From: Nonomuraea antri
Lineage (GTDB): Bacteria > Actinomycetota > Actinomycetes > Streptosporangiales > Streptosporangiaceae
DNA length: 64,000 bases
Assembly: GCF_013283785.1 (NCBI RefSeq)
Contig: NZ_JABCPZ010000013.1
Coordinates: 23,868-87,867 of the forward strand
Direction: 5' to 3'
The notes beneath the pieces are model-generated. The model saw only the letters and a list, made by a program, of their open reading frames with translations, did not search any database and had not been told where the DNA came from. The first letter of the stretch is position 1. Each line of letters begins with the position of its first letter. Below are positions 32,696 to 41,780 of this stretch, piece after piece. Position numbers and translations under genes: made by a program.

Positions 32696-34072
32696 ATGGA
32701 CGTCCACATCAGCCTGCACGGCTGCGGTGACCTGGCCGCACAGGTGTACAGGCAACTGCTCGACGCCATACTCGACGGACGCCTGCGCTCCGGCGAACGA
32801 CTGCCGCCGACCAGAGAGCTGGCCACGCGGCTGGAGATCTCCAGGAACACGGTCGCGGTGGCCTACGACCGGCTGGTGGCCGACGGGTTCCTGGTGGGCC
32901 GGGCGGGCGCGGGCACGTTCGTGTCCGCCGACCCGGTACGCGGCCGGGCCGCGCCCAAGGGCGTGGTGCGCCCGCGCCCGGTCTGGCGCGACCTCACCTT
33001 CTCCCCCAACCTGACCGGCGACAGGTACGACTTCCGCGTCGGCGTGCCAGACGCCCGGCTGTTCCCGATGGAGACCTGGCGCCGGCTGGTGGCCCGCGAA
33101 CTGCGTCCTGGCGCCGCCGTCTACGGCGACCCGGCCGGGCACGAGGGCCTGCGTGAGGCCATCTCCCGGCACATCGGCATCAGCCGCTCGGTGCACGCGA
33201 GCGCGGCCGACGTGCTGATCACCAACGGCGCGCAGCAGGCGCTCGACCTCATCGGACGCGTGCTGATCGAGCCGGGCGCGTGCGTGGCGGTCGAGGAACC
33301 CGGATACCCACCGGCCCGGCTGCTGTTCCGCTCGCTGGGCGCGCGCGTGGCCGGGGTGCCCGTGGACGCCGAGGGCCTGGTCGTCTCGGCCATCCCGAGC
33401 GCGGCCCGCCTGGTCTACGTCACCCCTTCGCACCAGTTCCCGCTGGGCACGCCCATGTCGCTGGCCCGCCGCGCGGCCCTGCTCAAGTGGGCGGAAGGCC
33501 GCAGCGCGGTGGTGATCGAGGACGACTACGACAGCGAGTTCCGCTTCGGCGAACGTCCGCTCGAACCGCTCCAGAGCCTCGACCGGGCCGGTCGCGTCAT
33601 CTACGTCGGCTCGTTCTCCAAGACACTGCTGCCCATGCTCAGGCTCGGCTTCCTGGTCGCCCCGGCCTCGCTCGGCCCCGCGCTGCGCGCGGCCAAGCAG
33701 CTCTCCGACTGGCACGGCGAGCTGCCCACCCAGGCCGCGCTGGCCCGCTTCATCGACGAGGGCCTGCTGGCCAGGCACATCAGGAAGGCCACCCGCGAGT
33801 ACGCGGCCAGGCACGAGCTGATCGCCGCGACGCTGGCCGCGGACGAGCGGCTGCGGCCGGTGCCGTCGTCGGCCGGGCTGCACCTGTGCGCCAGGTTCGC
33901 CCCAGGCGTGTCCATGAACCGGCTGCCCGGGCTGGCCGTCGAGGAGCTCGGCGGGTACTGCGGCGAGACGCCCGCCCAGCCCGGACTGGTGCTCGGCTAC
34001 GGCGCGATCGGGCAGCACGACCTCCCGGACGGCCTGCGCCTGCTCCGCCGATCGCTCGGCTCGACCGGCTAG
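32696..34072 (+). CDS. MocR-family regulator (GntR helix-turn-helix plus aminotransferase-like domain)
   Basis: A 458-residue PLP-dependent regulator. The N-terminal GntR wHTH covers residues 10-78 (LPPTRELATRLEISRNTVAVAYDRLVADGFLVGRAGAGTFV). The type I aminotransferase-like domain follows, with TNGAQQALDLI, DDYDSEFRF and the PLP-binding Lys near residue 309 in GSFSKTLLPMLRLGF. Such proteins sense PLP or amino compounds. It is divergent from the AhpD-MFS operon, which is its likely target. It overlaps the end of the stress-protein gene by 4 bp. Confidence 0.88.
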   Translation: MDVHISLHGCGDLAAQVYRQLLDAILDGRLRSGERLPPTRELATRLEISRNTVAVAYDRLVADGFLVGRAGAGTFVSADPVRGRAAPKGVVRPRPVWRDLTFSPNLTGDRYDFRVGVPDARLFPMETWRRLVARELRPGAAVYGDPAGHEGLREAISRHIGISRSVHASAADVLITNGAQQALDLIGRVLIEPGACVAVEEPGYPPARLLFRSLGARVAGVPVDAEGLVVSAIPSAARLVYVTPSHQFPLGTPMSLARRAALLKWAEGRSAVVIEDDYDSEFRFGERPLEPLQSLDRAGRVIYVGSFSKTLLPMLRLGFLVAPASLGPALRAAKQLSDWHGELPTQAALARFIDEGLLARHIRKATREYAARHELIAATLAADERLRPVPSSAGLHLCARFAPGVSMNRLPGLAVEELGGYCGETPAQPGLVLGYGAIGQHDLPDGLRLLRRSLGSTG

Positions 34073-34593
34073 CGGCGGTCGCCGCGGCTCCAGAACCGCC
34101 TGGACCGATGCTCGCCCGACAGCTGCGGCTCGTCCGGCGGTGAAGGCTGGCGCACGATCACCACGGTCGTTCGCGCGTGTCTGGCGCAGTACATGCTGGT
34201 CGACGGCAGGAACAACCGGCTCAGCAGGCCGCGCCTGCCCCGCCCGAGCACCAGCAGATCACCCTCGCGGGCCAGGTCGACCAGGTGGTAGCCGGGGTCG
34301 CCGACCCGGCCGATCATCGCGGTCGTGACGTCGTCGGGCACGCCGCCGGCCACGTCCTCGAACACGCCCGAGATCACCTCGGAGCAGCGGGCCTCCTCCC
34401 CCATCCTGACCGCGTGCTGCACGGGCAGTGCCTCGGGGAAGGGATGTACGGGCGCGCGACTGACGTGGACGGCCACCAGAGCCATGCGGTGGAGCCTGGC
34501 CACGCCGATGGCCCAGGCCAGAGCCCAGCGCGAGGCCGGGGACTCGTCCACCCCCACGATCAGCCGCGCACCGCCGGGCAGATCCTGTTCCAC
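34069..34593 (-). CDS. Universal stress protein (UspA)
   Basis: About 174 residues with one Usp domain: LIVGVDESPASRWALAWAIGVA at the start, and the ATP loop GxxGxxxxxxG in degenerate form, LGRGRRGLLSRLFLPSTSMYCARHARTTVVIV at the end. Start GTG 34593 was chosen for AGGAGG 4 nt upstream; ATG 34620 is the longer option. The Arg/Ser-rich C-terminal tail is not conserved in the family. Divergent from the large BTAD regulator. Confidence 0.82.
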   Translation of the reverse strand: MEQDLPGGARLIVGVDESPASRWALAWAIGVARLHRMALVAVHVSRAPVHPFPEALPVQHAVRMGEEARCSEVISGVFEDVAGGVPDDVTTAMIGRVGDPGYHLVDLAREGDLLVLGRGRRGLLSRLFLPSTSMYCARHARTTVVIVRQPSPPDEPQLSGEHRSRRFWSRGDRR

Positions 34594-34690
34594 AGCGCCT
34601 CCTGTTGGAAGTACGACCATAGTGCGCCTACCCACCGGTTACCGGGAGGTGGCACTTTGCGAACTCTGGAGTCCCCGAGTGCCGCGGGCG

Positions 34691-34702
34691 TAGCATGCGG
34701 GG
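34691..34702 (+). promoter_or_regulatory. -10 element of the BTAD regulator
   Basis: TAGCAT (34691-34696) stands 6 nt before the GTG at 34703, pointing to a leaderless transcript. Confidence 0.4.
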
Positions 34703-37700
34703 GTGGAACGAGGGTGGGTGCAACCCCGTCCCGCCCTCGACCGGCGGCTCGACGGGGCGCTTACGCACAGGCTCACCACTCTCGTGGCGACCACGGGCTT
34801 TGGGAAGTCGATCGCGCTGGCCGGATGGAGCCAGGCCGTCGGGGGTGTGCTGCACCGGCTCGGGCCGGCCGATCGCGACCTGCCGACGCTGGCCGGGGCG
34901 GTGGCGTCCGCGCTGTCGCAGGCGGTTCCCGGGCTCCCGCACGACCTGATCGCCACCGCCGGGTCGCCGCTCGGCCCCGACGCGGAAGAGCTGTCCAGGG
35001 CCGCGGCGCTGGCGGGCGCGCTGGCCGAGGCGCTGGCCGGGCGGCTCACCCGGGGCCTGGCACTGATCTTCGACGGCGTCGAGGCGATCGCCGACGCGCC
35101 GGGCCCGGTGCGATACGTCGAGACCCTGGTCCGGGCCGCGCCCAGGCACCTGCACCTGGTCACCGCCTCGCGGGCGCCGCTGCCCTTTCCCACCGCCCGT
35201 CTGCGCCAGGACCACGAGGTGCTCGACCTCGACGCCACCGACCTGGCGCTCACCCCCGGCGAGACCGAGACCTGGGCCCACGCCCGGCTGGGCGAGCCCG
35301 GCGCGGGCATCGCCGCCGCGCTGCACACGGCCTGCGGCGGCTGGCCGGCCGCGGTGCAGGCCGCGCTCGACGCCCTGGCCAGGGAAGATCCGGCCGTCTG
35401 GCCGGGCAGGGCGGCGAGCCTGGCGGCCAACTCCGCCACGCTGGAACGGCTGATCCTCGCCGCCTACGACGACCTGCCCGCCGCCATGCGCGAGTTGTTA
35501 CGCGCGGCCACCGCGCTGCCGGTGCTGACCGGCGGCCTGGCCGCCACGCTGGGCGCGCCGCCCGACACCCTCGAGTCGCTGACCAGGCGCGGGCTGTTCC
35601 TCGAAGCCGGCCAGGAGGGCCACCGGCTCACCGCCACCAGCGCGCACGTGCTGACCAGGCACGCGCCGCTGGACCGGCACGAGGCCCACGACGTGGCCGC
35701 GGTGGCCGCCCGCTGGTACACCGAGCACGACCAGCCCGAACTGGCCCTGCGTGCGGCGGTGGCGACCGGGCACGCCGATCTCGCCGCGGCGCTGCTCGAC
35801 GCCCACGGCCTGCGCCTGGCCGAGCGCGGCGACGTGATCGCGGCGCTCGACCTGCTGCCCGAGCCGGTCAGGCGCTCGCCCGCGATGCTCCGGCTGGCCG
35901 GGGTCGCCGAGCAGAACCGGGGGCACTGGAACACCGCACGCGACCTGCTCGCCCGCGCGGCGGCCGGCCCGGCGTTCGACGCGCTGGTGGCCAGGCGGCT
36001 GGGCTTCATCGACCACATGCGCGGCGACTTCGACGCCGCGCTCGACTCCTACCGCAGGGGCATGGAGTGCGGGATGCCGCAGGCCGACGCGGCGATCTGC
36101 GCGGCGTCGGCGGCCACCGTCCTGTGGATGCGGGGTGACCGGGCCGGCTGCGCCGAGCTGGCGGACCGGGCGCTGGAGCAGGCCGGCGCGAGCGGCGCGC
36201 CGGCCGCGCTGGCGGCGGCGAACACGGTGCTGGCCATGCTGGCCGCGCTCGACGGCGACCGCCGCGCCAACGACGCCTACTACCTGCGGGCCCTGGAGTA
36301 CGCCGAGCGGGCCGGGGACGTCGTGCAGCTCATCCGCATCCGGTCGAACCGGGCCTCCAGGCATCTGGACGAAGGCGCGAGCACCGACGCGCTGGCCGAG
36401 ACCGAGATCGCGGCCAGGCTGTGCGACCTGGTGCCGTTCGCGCCGTACGCGCCGTTCGTGCTGGAGAACCGGGCCAAGGCGCTGATCAGTCTCGGCCGGC
36501 TGGAGGAGGCCGAGGTCGACGCCGCCGACGCGGTGGCCCGCTGGGAGGCGATGGGGTCGCACCTGGTCACGTACGGGCTGACCAGGCTGGCCGAGATCCA
36601 CGCGCTGCGCGGCGACCGCGGGGCGGCGATCGCGATCTGGCGGCGGATCATCGCGGACTCCGTCAAGTCCGGCGAGGTGCAGGGCCGGTCCATCATGCTC
36701 AACGCGCTGGCCGACCTGCTGGCCCGCGAAGACCTCGACGAGGCGGCCCGCGTGGCCGAGCAGGCGCTCGAACACGCGGAAGGCATCGCGGGCGTGAACG
36801 CGCGGGTGGTCAGCGCCAGGGTCGCGCTGGCCGCCGACCGTCCCGACGACGCCAGGGCGCTGCTGGCCGAGGCCGAGCCCGTCGCGGTGCGGCGCAGGGA
36901 CCACGCCGCCCAGGCCGCCATCGTCGAGCTGCGTGCCGCGCTCGACGCCGACCCTGGCCTGGCCGACGAGGCGGTGCGCCGCTGGACCCTGATCGGCGAC
37001 CCGATCGCCACCGCTCGCGCCGAGCTGGTCAGAGCCGGTCTCGGCGACCCGATGAGCGGCAGGGACGTGGCCGCCCGGGTGCGCGAGCGCATGCACGCGA
37101 TCGGCTGCCGGGCGCTGGACGACCGGATCGACGCGCTGATCGGCAGGTTCGCGCCCGCGCCCGGGGCGAAGGTGGTCGTGGAGACCATGGGAACGTTCCG
37201 CGTGCTGCGCGGCGGCGTGCCGCTGCCCCGTACGGCCTGGCAGTCGCGCAAGGCCCGCGACCTGCTCAAGATCCTGATCAGCAGGCGCGGCGGCGCGATC
37301 AGCAGGGAACGCCTGGTCGAGATCCTCTGGCCGGAGCAGGAGGACCCGCACGTGGGGCTGCGCAGGCTCAACGTCATGGTGTCCACGCTGCGCACGGTCC
37401 TCGACCCGGCACGCGAACGGCCGGCCGACGCCATCGTGGTCTCCGACGAGGGGGCGTTGCGCCTGGACCTGTCGAACGTCGACCTCGACGTCGAGCGGTT
37501 CCTCGACCTGGCGGCGGGCGCCGTCCGGCTGGATCAGGCCGGGCGTGCCGCCGAGGCGCTGGAGCGCTGGGAGTCGGCCGAGTCGGCGTACGGCGGGGAG
37601 TTCTGCGAGGAGGACCCGTACGCGGACTGGGCGGTCGGGCTGCGCGAGCAGGCCAGGCTGGCCTACGTGCAGGCCGCGGCCAGGCTGGCCACGGCGCGGG

Positions 37701-37900
37701 CGGCCGAGCGGCGCTACGACGAGGCCGCGCGCTACTGGCTGCGGCTGCTCGAACGCGACCGCTACGACGAGCGCGCCCACCTGGGCCTGGTCCGGGTGCT
37801 CGACCTGGCGGGCCGGCGCGGCGACGCCCGCAGGCGCTACCACCTCTACGCCGAGCGCATGCGCGAGCTGGAGGTCGAGCCCGCGCCGTACCCCACGTGA
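34703..37900 (+). CDS. Large ATPase regulator with C-terminal OmpR-type wHTH and BTAD
   Basis: A 1065-residue regulator. The N-terminal STAND-type NTPase has a P-loop variant TTGFGKS at 30-36 (like MalT rather than AfsR). A long alpha-helical TPR-like region covers about 330-820. The C-terminus has a wHTH (about 828-915: FRVLRGGVPLPRTAWQSRKARDLLKILISRRGGAISRERLVEILWP) and a bacterial transcriptional activator domain to the end. Classical SARPs have these two domains first, so the order is reversed. It probably activates a nearby gene set, perhaps the LuxR operon. Its stop is followed by a 23-bp array. Confidence 0.85.
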   Translation: MERGWVQPRPALDRRLDGALTHRLTTLVATTGFGKSIALAGWSQAVGGVLHRLGPADRDLPTLAGAVASALSQAVPGLPHDLIATAGSPLGPDAEELSRAAALAGALAEALAGRLTRGLALIFDGVEAIADAPGPVRYVETLVRAAPRHLHLVTASRAPLPFPTARLRQDHEVLDLDATDLALTPGETETWAHARLGEPGAGIAAALHTACGGWPAAVQAALDALAREDPAVWPGRAASLAANSATLERLILAAYDDLPAAMRELLRAATALPVLTGGLAATLGAPPDTLESLTRRGLFLEAGQEGHRLTATSAHVLTRHAPLDRHEAHDVAAVAARWYTEHDQPELALRAAVATGHADLAAALLDAHGLRLAERGDVIAALDLLPEPVRRSPAMLRLAGVAEQNRGHWNTARDLLARAAAGPAFDALVARRLGFIDHMRGDFDAALDSYRRGMECGMPQADAAICAASAATVLWMRGDRAGCAELADRALEQAGASGAPAALAAANTVLAMLAALDGDRRANDAYYLRALEYAERAGDVVQLIRIRSNRASRHLDEGASTDALAETEIAARLCDLVPFAPYAPFVLENRAKALISLGRLEEAEVDAADAVARWEAMGSHLVTYGLTRLAEIHALRGDRGAAIAIWRRIIADSVKSGEVQGRSIMLNALADLLAREDLDEAARVAEQALEHAEGIAGVNARVVSARVALAADRPDDARALLAEAEPVAVRRRDHAAQAAIVELRAALDADPGLADEAVRRWTLIGDPIATARAELVRAGLGDPMSGRDVAARVRERMHAIGCRALDDRIDALIGRFAPAPGAKVVVETMGTFRVLRGGVPLPRTAWQSRKARDLLKILISRRGGAISRERLVEILWPEQEDPHVGLRRLNVMVSTLRTVLDPARERPADAIVVSDEGALRLDLSNVDLDVERFLDLAAGAVRLDQAGRAAEALERWESAESAYGGEFCEEDPYADWAVGLREQARLAYVQAAARLATARAAERRYDEAARYWLRLLERDRYDERAHLGLVRVLDLAGRRGDARRRYHLYAERMRELEVEPAPYPT

Positions 37901-37912
37901 ACCTCGCGTGAA

Positions 37913-37981
37913 CCCGTACCTGAACCAGACCTGAGCCCGTACCTGAACCAGACCTGAGCCCGTACCTGAACCAGACCTGAA
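37913..37981. repeat. 23-bp tandem repeat, three copies
   Basis: CCCGTACCTGAACCAGACCTGAG is repeated at 37913-37935, 37936-37958 and 37959-37981 (last base differs), starting 13 bp after the BTAD gene stop. Each unit carries TGA in two frames, so it cannot extend the protein. Iterated CCTGAAC/ACCTGAG steps could also bind a SARP-type activator, but the spacing is 23 rather than 11 or 22. Confidence 0.8.
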
Positions 37982-38004
37982 CCGGCGGGAGAGATCGTGC
38001 GGGC

Positions 38005-38055
38005 ATGACAACGGCTCCCCCGATCCAGGTGGTCGCCCTGAGGACGACCTCCTGA
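38005..38055 (+). CDS. 16-residue upstream reading frame
   Basis: MTTAPPIQVVALRTTS, ATG at 38005, with a GGGAGAG purine run 12 nt upstream. Its stop overlaps the next ATG as TGATG. It could be a leader peptide coupling translation into the next small gene, or simply chance. Confidence 0.35.
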   Translation: MTTAPPIQVVALRTTS

Positions 38056-38243
38056 TGCGAACCGTCATCGTGCGCCTGGTCGAGCCGGAACAGTCCGGCG
38101 GCCAGTTGCGCGGGCTGCTCGAGGAGGTGGGCTGCGAGCCGGTGCCGTTCAGCGGTACCGAGGCCGTCGTCCGCCTGCTGCACGACGCCGCCGGGATCCG
38201 GCCTGAACCTCCCGCGAACCCTCGCCGGGAGGATGACGGCTGA
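38055..38243 (+). CDS. Small protein of unknown function
   Basis: A 62-residue protein (MRTVIVRLVEPEQSGGQLRGLLEEVGCEPVPF...). The alternating strand-helix start IVRLVEP...GQLRGLLEEV suggests a small alpha/beta fold. It ends 11 bp before the LuxR gene and shares its operon; the preceding stop overlaps its ATG. I do not recognise a family. The conserved spacing on both sides supports translation. Confidence 0.45.
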   Translation: MRTVIVRLVEPEQSGGQLRGLLEEVGCEPVPFSGTEAVVRLLHDAAGIRPEPPANPRREDDG

Positions 38244-38254
38244 GAGGAGGCACG

Positions 38255-40849
38255 ATGAGCGAGCAGCTGGGGAGTGGATGGCCGTTCGTCGGGCGAGGGG
38301 GTCCGCTCGCGACCGTGCGCGGGGCGCTGCGGTCGGGGCCGGGCGTACTGATCGCCGGTGCGGCGGGGGTGGGCAAGAGCAGGCTGGCGGCGCAGGCGCT
38401 GATCGGTCTGGGGGAGTTCGCGGTGGTGCGCGCGCTGGGCACGGAGACCGCGGCGGTGATCCCGTTCGGCGCGTTCGCGCACGTGCTGACCGGACGCCCG
38501 CCAGAGGGCGGCGAGAACCTGCTGTGCTGGGCGGCCGGCCACCTGCGCGCGGCGGCGGGCCCGGGGGAGCTGCTGGTCAGCGTGGACGACGCGCACCGGC
38601 TCGACTCCGCGTCCGCGGCACTGGTGCACTACCTGGCGCGTACGGGTGCCGCCAGGATCCTGGTCACCGTACGCAGCGGCGAGGCGCAGCCGGCCCCGGT
38701 GGCCGCGTTGTGGAAGGACGAACTGCTCGACCGGGTCGAGCTGCAGCCGCTGACCGTCGACGAGGTGGGCGAGGTGCTGACCGGGGCGCTGGGCGGCGAG
38801 GTGGGCGCGGCGACCGTCCGGCATCTGGCCAGTGTCAGCGAGGGCAACGTGCTCTACCTGCGCGAGGTCGTGCACGCCGGGCGCACCGGCGGCTGCCTGG
38901 TCGAGACGGGCGGGCAGTGGCGCTGGCGCGGCGAGCTGCCGGTGACCACCCGGCTGCGCGAGCTGGTCGGGGCCAGGATCGGCCATCTCGACCAGGCCGA
39001 GCGCGAGGTGCTCGAACTGGTGGCGTTCGGCGAGCCGCTGGGCACCGAGCTGCTGGTCTCGCTGACCTCGGCGGACGTGGTCGAGCGGGTGGAGTCGCGC
39101 GGCCTGGTCGTGACCGTGACCGAGGACCGGCGCGAGCACGTCCGGCTGGGGCACCCGCTGTACGGCGAGGTGGTCCGGGCGGACTGCGGCACGCTGCGGA
39201 CGCGGCGGCGGCTGCGCATGCTGGCCGAGGCGCTGGAGGCCAGCGGGCTGCGGCGGCGCGAGGACGTGCTGAAGGCGGCCGTCTGGCGGCTCGACAGCGG
39301 CTCGGCCAGCGATCCGGCGATGTTGCTGTCGGCCGCGAACCTGGCCTGGGCCAGGCGTGACCCACGGCTGGCCGCCCGCCTGGCCAGGGCCGCGGCCGAC
39401 GCGGGCGCGGGCGTGTCGGCGGTCGCGCTGCTCGGCCAGGTGCTCATGGTGCTCGGCGACGCGGACTCGGCGCTGGCCGCGCTGCGCCAGGCGGCACGCA
39501 CCGCCGTCACCGAGGGCGAGCGCGCCCAGCACGCCTTCAGCCTGGGCATCAACCTGGCCTGGGCGGGCGCTGACGCCGAGGCGTGCCAGGTGCTCGACGT
39601 GGCCGCGCGGGCGCTGACCGACCCCGCCTGGCAGCAGGAGGTGCACATCTACCGGGGCGTGGCCGACTTCTTCGCCGGCCGGCTGACCGGCGCGGCCGGT
39701 TCGCTGGGCAGGGCGCGAGCGTGCGAGCCGATGACGGTCAGGGGCGCGGCCCACGCGGCCGGTCTCGAGGCCTGGATCGACGCGTACGCGGGACGGACCG
39801 AGCACGCGCTGAGCGTGGTCGAGCAGGCGCTGGCCGGCGCGGACGACTGGGCCGACGAGGCGCCGCACGCGCTGCCCACGCTGCTCGATGCCCGCTGCGC
39901 GGCGCAGGTGTTCTCCGGCCGGCTGGAGCAGGCCGGGCGCACCGCGGCGGAAGGCATGGAGCTGGCCGCGGCCGAGCTGTCGGTGTCCGGGTTCGGGGCG
40001 TACCGGGCGATGGCCGCCAGGCTGCGCGGCGACGCGGTGTCGGCGGCGCGCTGGTGCCGCGACGAGGCGGGCCGGCTGCCCGCGGGCACGCCGTGGCTGG
40101 GCCGGTGCCTGGCCGAGCTGGCGCACGCGCTGGCGCTGCTGGGCAAGGCCGGGCAGGCGCGCGAGACGCTGGCCGCGGCCGAGGACCTGGCGGGCAGGTG
40201 GGCGTTCACCCGGCAGCCCGCGTCGCAGGCCGCGGTCTGGGTGGCCGCCGCCTCCGGCGACCTGGACGAGGCGGTGACCAGGTGCCTGTCGGCGGTCGAC
40301 GTCGCCGAGAAGCAGGAGCAGCGCGGTTTCCTGCTGTTCGCGCTGCACGACCTGGTGCGGCTCGGCGTGCCCGCGCTGGCCGCCGACCGGCTGTCCGCGC
40401 TGGCCGAGCGGGTGGAGTCGCCGCTGGCCGGGCTGCTGGCCAGGCACGCGCGGGCCACCGGTGACGCCGTCGAGCTGCGCGCGGTCGCGGCCGGTTTCGA
40501 CCGGCTCGGCCTGACGCTCTACGCGGCCGAGGCCACCGCGCAGGAGTCCGCGGCCCACCGGTGCGCCGGACGCGGTTCCCTGGCCAGGGGCGCGCAGACC
40601 AGGGCCTGGGCGCTGGCCAAGCGGTGCCCCGGGATGTCCACGCCGGCGCTGGTCGAGCTGGCCACGCCCGAGCTCACGCCACGGCAGCGGGAGATCATCC
40701 AGCTCGCCGCGGCCGGGCTGACGAACCGGCAGATCGCCGACCGGCTGACCCTGTCGACGCGGACCGCGGCCAACCACCTGCAGGCCGCCTACGACAAGCT
40801 CGGCATCAACGACCGCACCCAGGTGGGCCGCCTGCTCGCGGCCCTCTGA
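38255..40849 (+). CDS. LuxR-family regulator with AAA ATPase domain (LAL type)
   Basis: An 864-residue LAL-type regulator. The Walker A is AGAAGVGKS (34-42) and the Walker B region LLVSVDDAHRLD near residue 110. TPR-like repeats fill the middle. The C-terminal LuxR helix-turn-helix is LTPRQREIIQLAAAGLTNRQIADRLTLSTRTAANHLQAAYDKLGI. LAL proteins activate secondary-metabolite or catabolic genes. GAGGAGG precedes the ATG. It follows the BTAD regulator, a pairing seen in regulatory blocks of biosynthetic clusters, but no target cluster adjoins it directly. Confidence 0.9.
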   Translation: MSEQLGSGWPFVGRGGPLATVRGALRSGPGVLIAGAAGVGKSRLAAQALIGLGEFAVVRALGTETAAVIPFGAFAHVLTGRPPEGGENLLCWAAGHLRAAAGPGELLVSVDDAHRLDSASAALVHYLARTGAARILVTVRSGEAQPAPVAALWKDELLDRVELQPLTVDEVGEVLTGALGGEVGAATVRHLASVSEGNVLYLREVVHAGRTGGCLVETGGQWRWRGELPVTTRLRELVGARIGHLDQAEREVLELVAFGEPLGTELLVSLTSADVVERVESRGLVVTVTEDRREHVRLGHPLYGEVVRADCGTLRTRRRLRMLAEALEASGLRRREDVLKAAVWRLDSGSASDPAMLLSAANLAWARRDPRLAARLARAAADAGAGVSAVALLGQVLMVLGDADSALAALRQAARTAVTEGERAQHAFSLGINLAWAGADAEACQVLDVAARALTDPAWQQEVHIYRGVADFFAGRLTGAAGSLGRARACEPMTVRGAAHAAGLEAWIDAYAGRTEHALSVVEQALAGADDWADEAPHALPTLLDARCAAQVFSGRLEQAGRTAAEGMELAAAELSVSGFGAYRAMAARLRGDAVSAARWCRDEAGRLPAGTPWLGRCLAELAHALALLGKAGQARETLAAAEDLAGRWAFTRQPASQAAVWVAAASGDLDEAVTRCLSAVDVAEKQEQRGFLLFALHDLVRLGVPALAADRLSALAERVESPLAGLLARHARATGDAVELRAVAAGFDRLGLTLYAAEATAQESAAHRCAGRGSLARGAQTRAWALAKRCPGMSTPALVELATPELTPRQREIIQLAAAGLTNRQIADRLTLSTRTAANHLQAAYDKLGINDRTQVGRLLAAL

Positions 40850-40852
40850 CAG

Positions 40853-40941
40853 TTCCGGTTCCGGTTCCGGTTCCGAGCCCGACGCTGGACGAGTGCGAAC
40901 GGGCGCCGACCGTACCCAGCCCGACGCTAGACCAGTGCGAA
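40853..40941. repeat. GGTTCC micro-repeat and paired direct repeat
   Basis: Four GTTCCG/GGTTCC hexamers start right after the LuxR stop (about 40853-40876). Then AGCCCGACGCTGGACGAGTG (from 40877) recurs as AGCCCGACGCTAGACCAGTG (from 40918), each followed by CGAAC. The second copy holds the stop codon of the convergent gene. Confidence 0.65.
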
Positions 40942-41646
40942 CAGCCCGTCGCGCAGTGCCTCGCGTTCTTCAGGTGAGAGCGCGAGGTACGGCTGCGCGG
41001 CGCGCCGGTTCGTGTCGTCCTCGATGCGGGTGCGCAGCGGACCCTCGGGCAGCGTGACGATCTCGGCCGCCGACAGCCCGGCGATCTGCCAGGCCGCGGC
41101 GTGCGCGTCGGCGCGGTGGTAGCGCAGCGCGGCGAGCCGGTTGAACAGCAGCAGCTCGGCCGGCGCGCCGTCCGGCTCGTACGGCGGCACCGCCAGCTCG
41201 AACGCGCCGCCCGGCAGCGGCTCGGCCCGGTCGAGCACCCGGGTGACCAGGTCGAGCACCCGCTTCGGCTCGTGATCGGCCCAGACCCGCTCGGCGCCGG
41301 CGCCCTGCACCTCGTACAGCGCCAGGACGAACGACAGCCCGGTACGCGTCAGCCGCAGCGTGCCCGCGCCGTCCTCGGCCAGCGTGCCCTCGCGCAGATG
41401 CTCACGCAGCCCGGCCTCGATGCCCGCCGCGTCGCGATACCGGTAGAGAGCGGACAGGTCGCGGCGGGTCAGCGCGCGCAGCGGGAGGATGAAGCGCAGG
41501 TCGTTCAGCAGGCCGATGGTGACTCCGGCGCGCTCGGCGAGTTCGAGCCCCGCCCGGTGGGCGGCGGCGTGCGCGTTGACGTGGGCGGCGTCGATGACGG
41601 GGGCGATCGCCGCCGCGTAGTCGAGCAGAACCGGGAATTTCCGCAT
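40927..41646 (-). CDS. Hypothetical protein, possible winged-helix regulator
   Basis: A 239-residue protein without membrane segments. Residues 55-100 (LRALTRRDLSALYRYRDAAGIEAGLREHLREGTLAEDGAGTLRLTRTG) have the look of a MarR/winged-helix DNA-binding segment with wing. The HVNAHAAAHRAG part is His-rich and could bind a ligand or metal. It is divergent from a DHA2 exporter, and a perfect 10-bp palindrome lies between them, so a regulator role is plausible. CATAAT on the minus strand stands 8 nt before its ATG. Confidence 0.5.
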   Translation of the reverse strand: MRKFPVLLDYAAAIAPVIDAAHVNAHAAAHRAGLELAERAGVTIGLLNDLRFILPLRALTRRDLSALYRYRDAAGIEAGLREHLREGTLAEDGAGTLRLTRTGLSFVLALYEVQGAGAERVWADHEPKRVLDLVTRVLDRAEPLPGGAFELAVPPYEPDGAPAELLLFNRLAALRYHRADAHAAAWQIAGLSAAEIVTLPEGPLRTRIEDDTNRRAAQPYLALSPEEREALRDGLFALV

Positions 41647-41672
41647 TTCGCAGCATTATGCCCGGGCCCATA

Positions 41673-41682
41673 GCGGATCCGC
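41673..41682. promoter_or_regulatory. Palindrome between divergent regulator-like gene and exporter
   Basis: GCGGATCCGC is a perfect 10-bp palindrome 26 bp from one start and about 100 bp from the other. It is a candidate operator; nothing else in the 134-bp gap stands out. Confidence 0.35.
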
Positions 41683-41780
41683 AGCGAATCCATACTGCCC
41701 GGCTCCAGGGTGAGATCAACCGTTCGGCGCGCGCCGGTGTTCTCTCACCGCCCTGTGCCTCGCTGCTCCCTGGAGATCTC

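Noticed and set aside
37913..37981. SARP-binding heptamer array
   Set aside because: Heptamers for SARPs repeat at 11 or 22 bp; the period here is 23 and the array sits directly after a stop, like the other tandem arrays.
35498..40777. A 1759-codon open frame on the minus strand
   Set aside because: It is antisense to the BTAD and LuxR regulators, both with clear domains, and reads as repetitive RGQ/AGR/VQ-type sequence. Long antisense frames are expected at this GC content.
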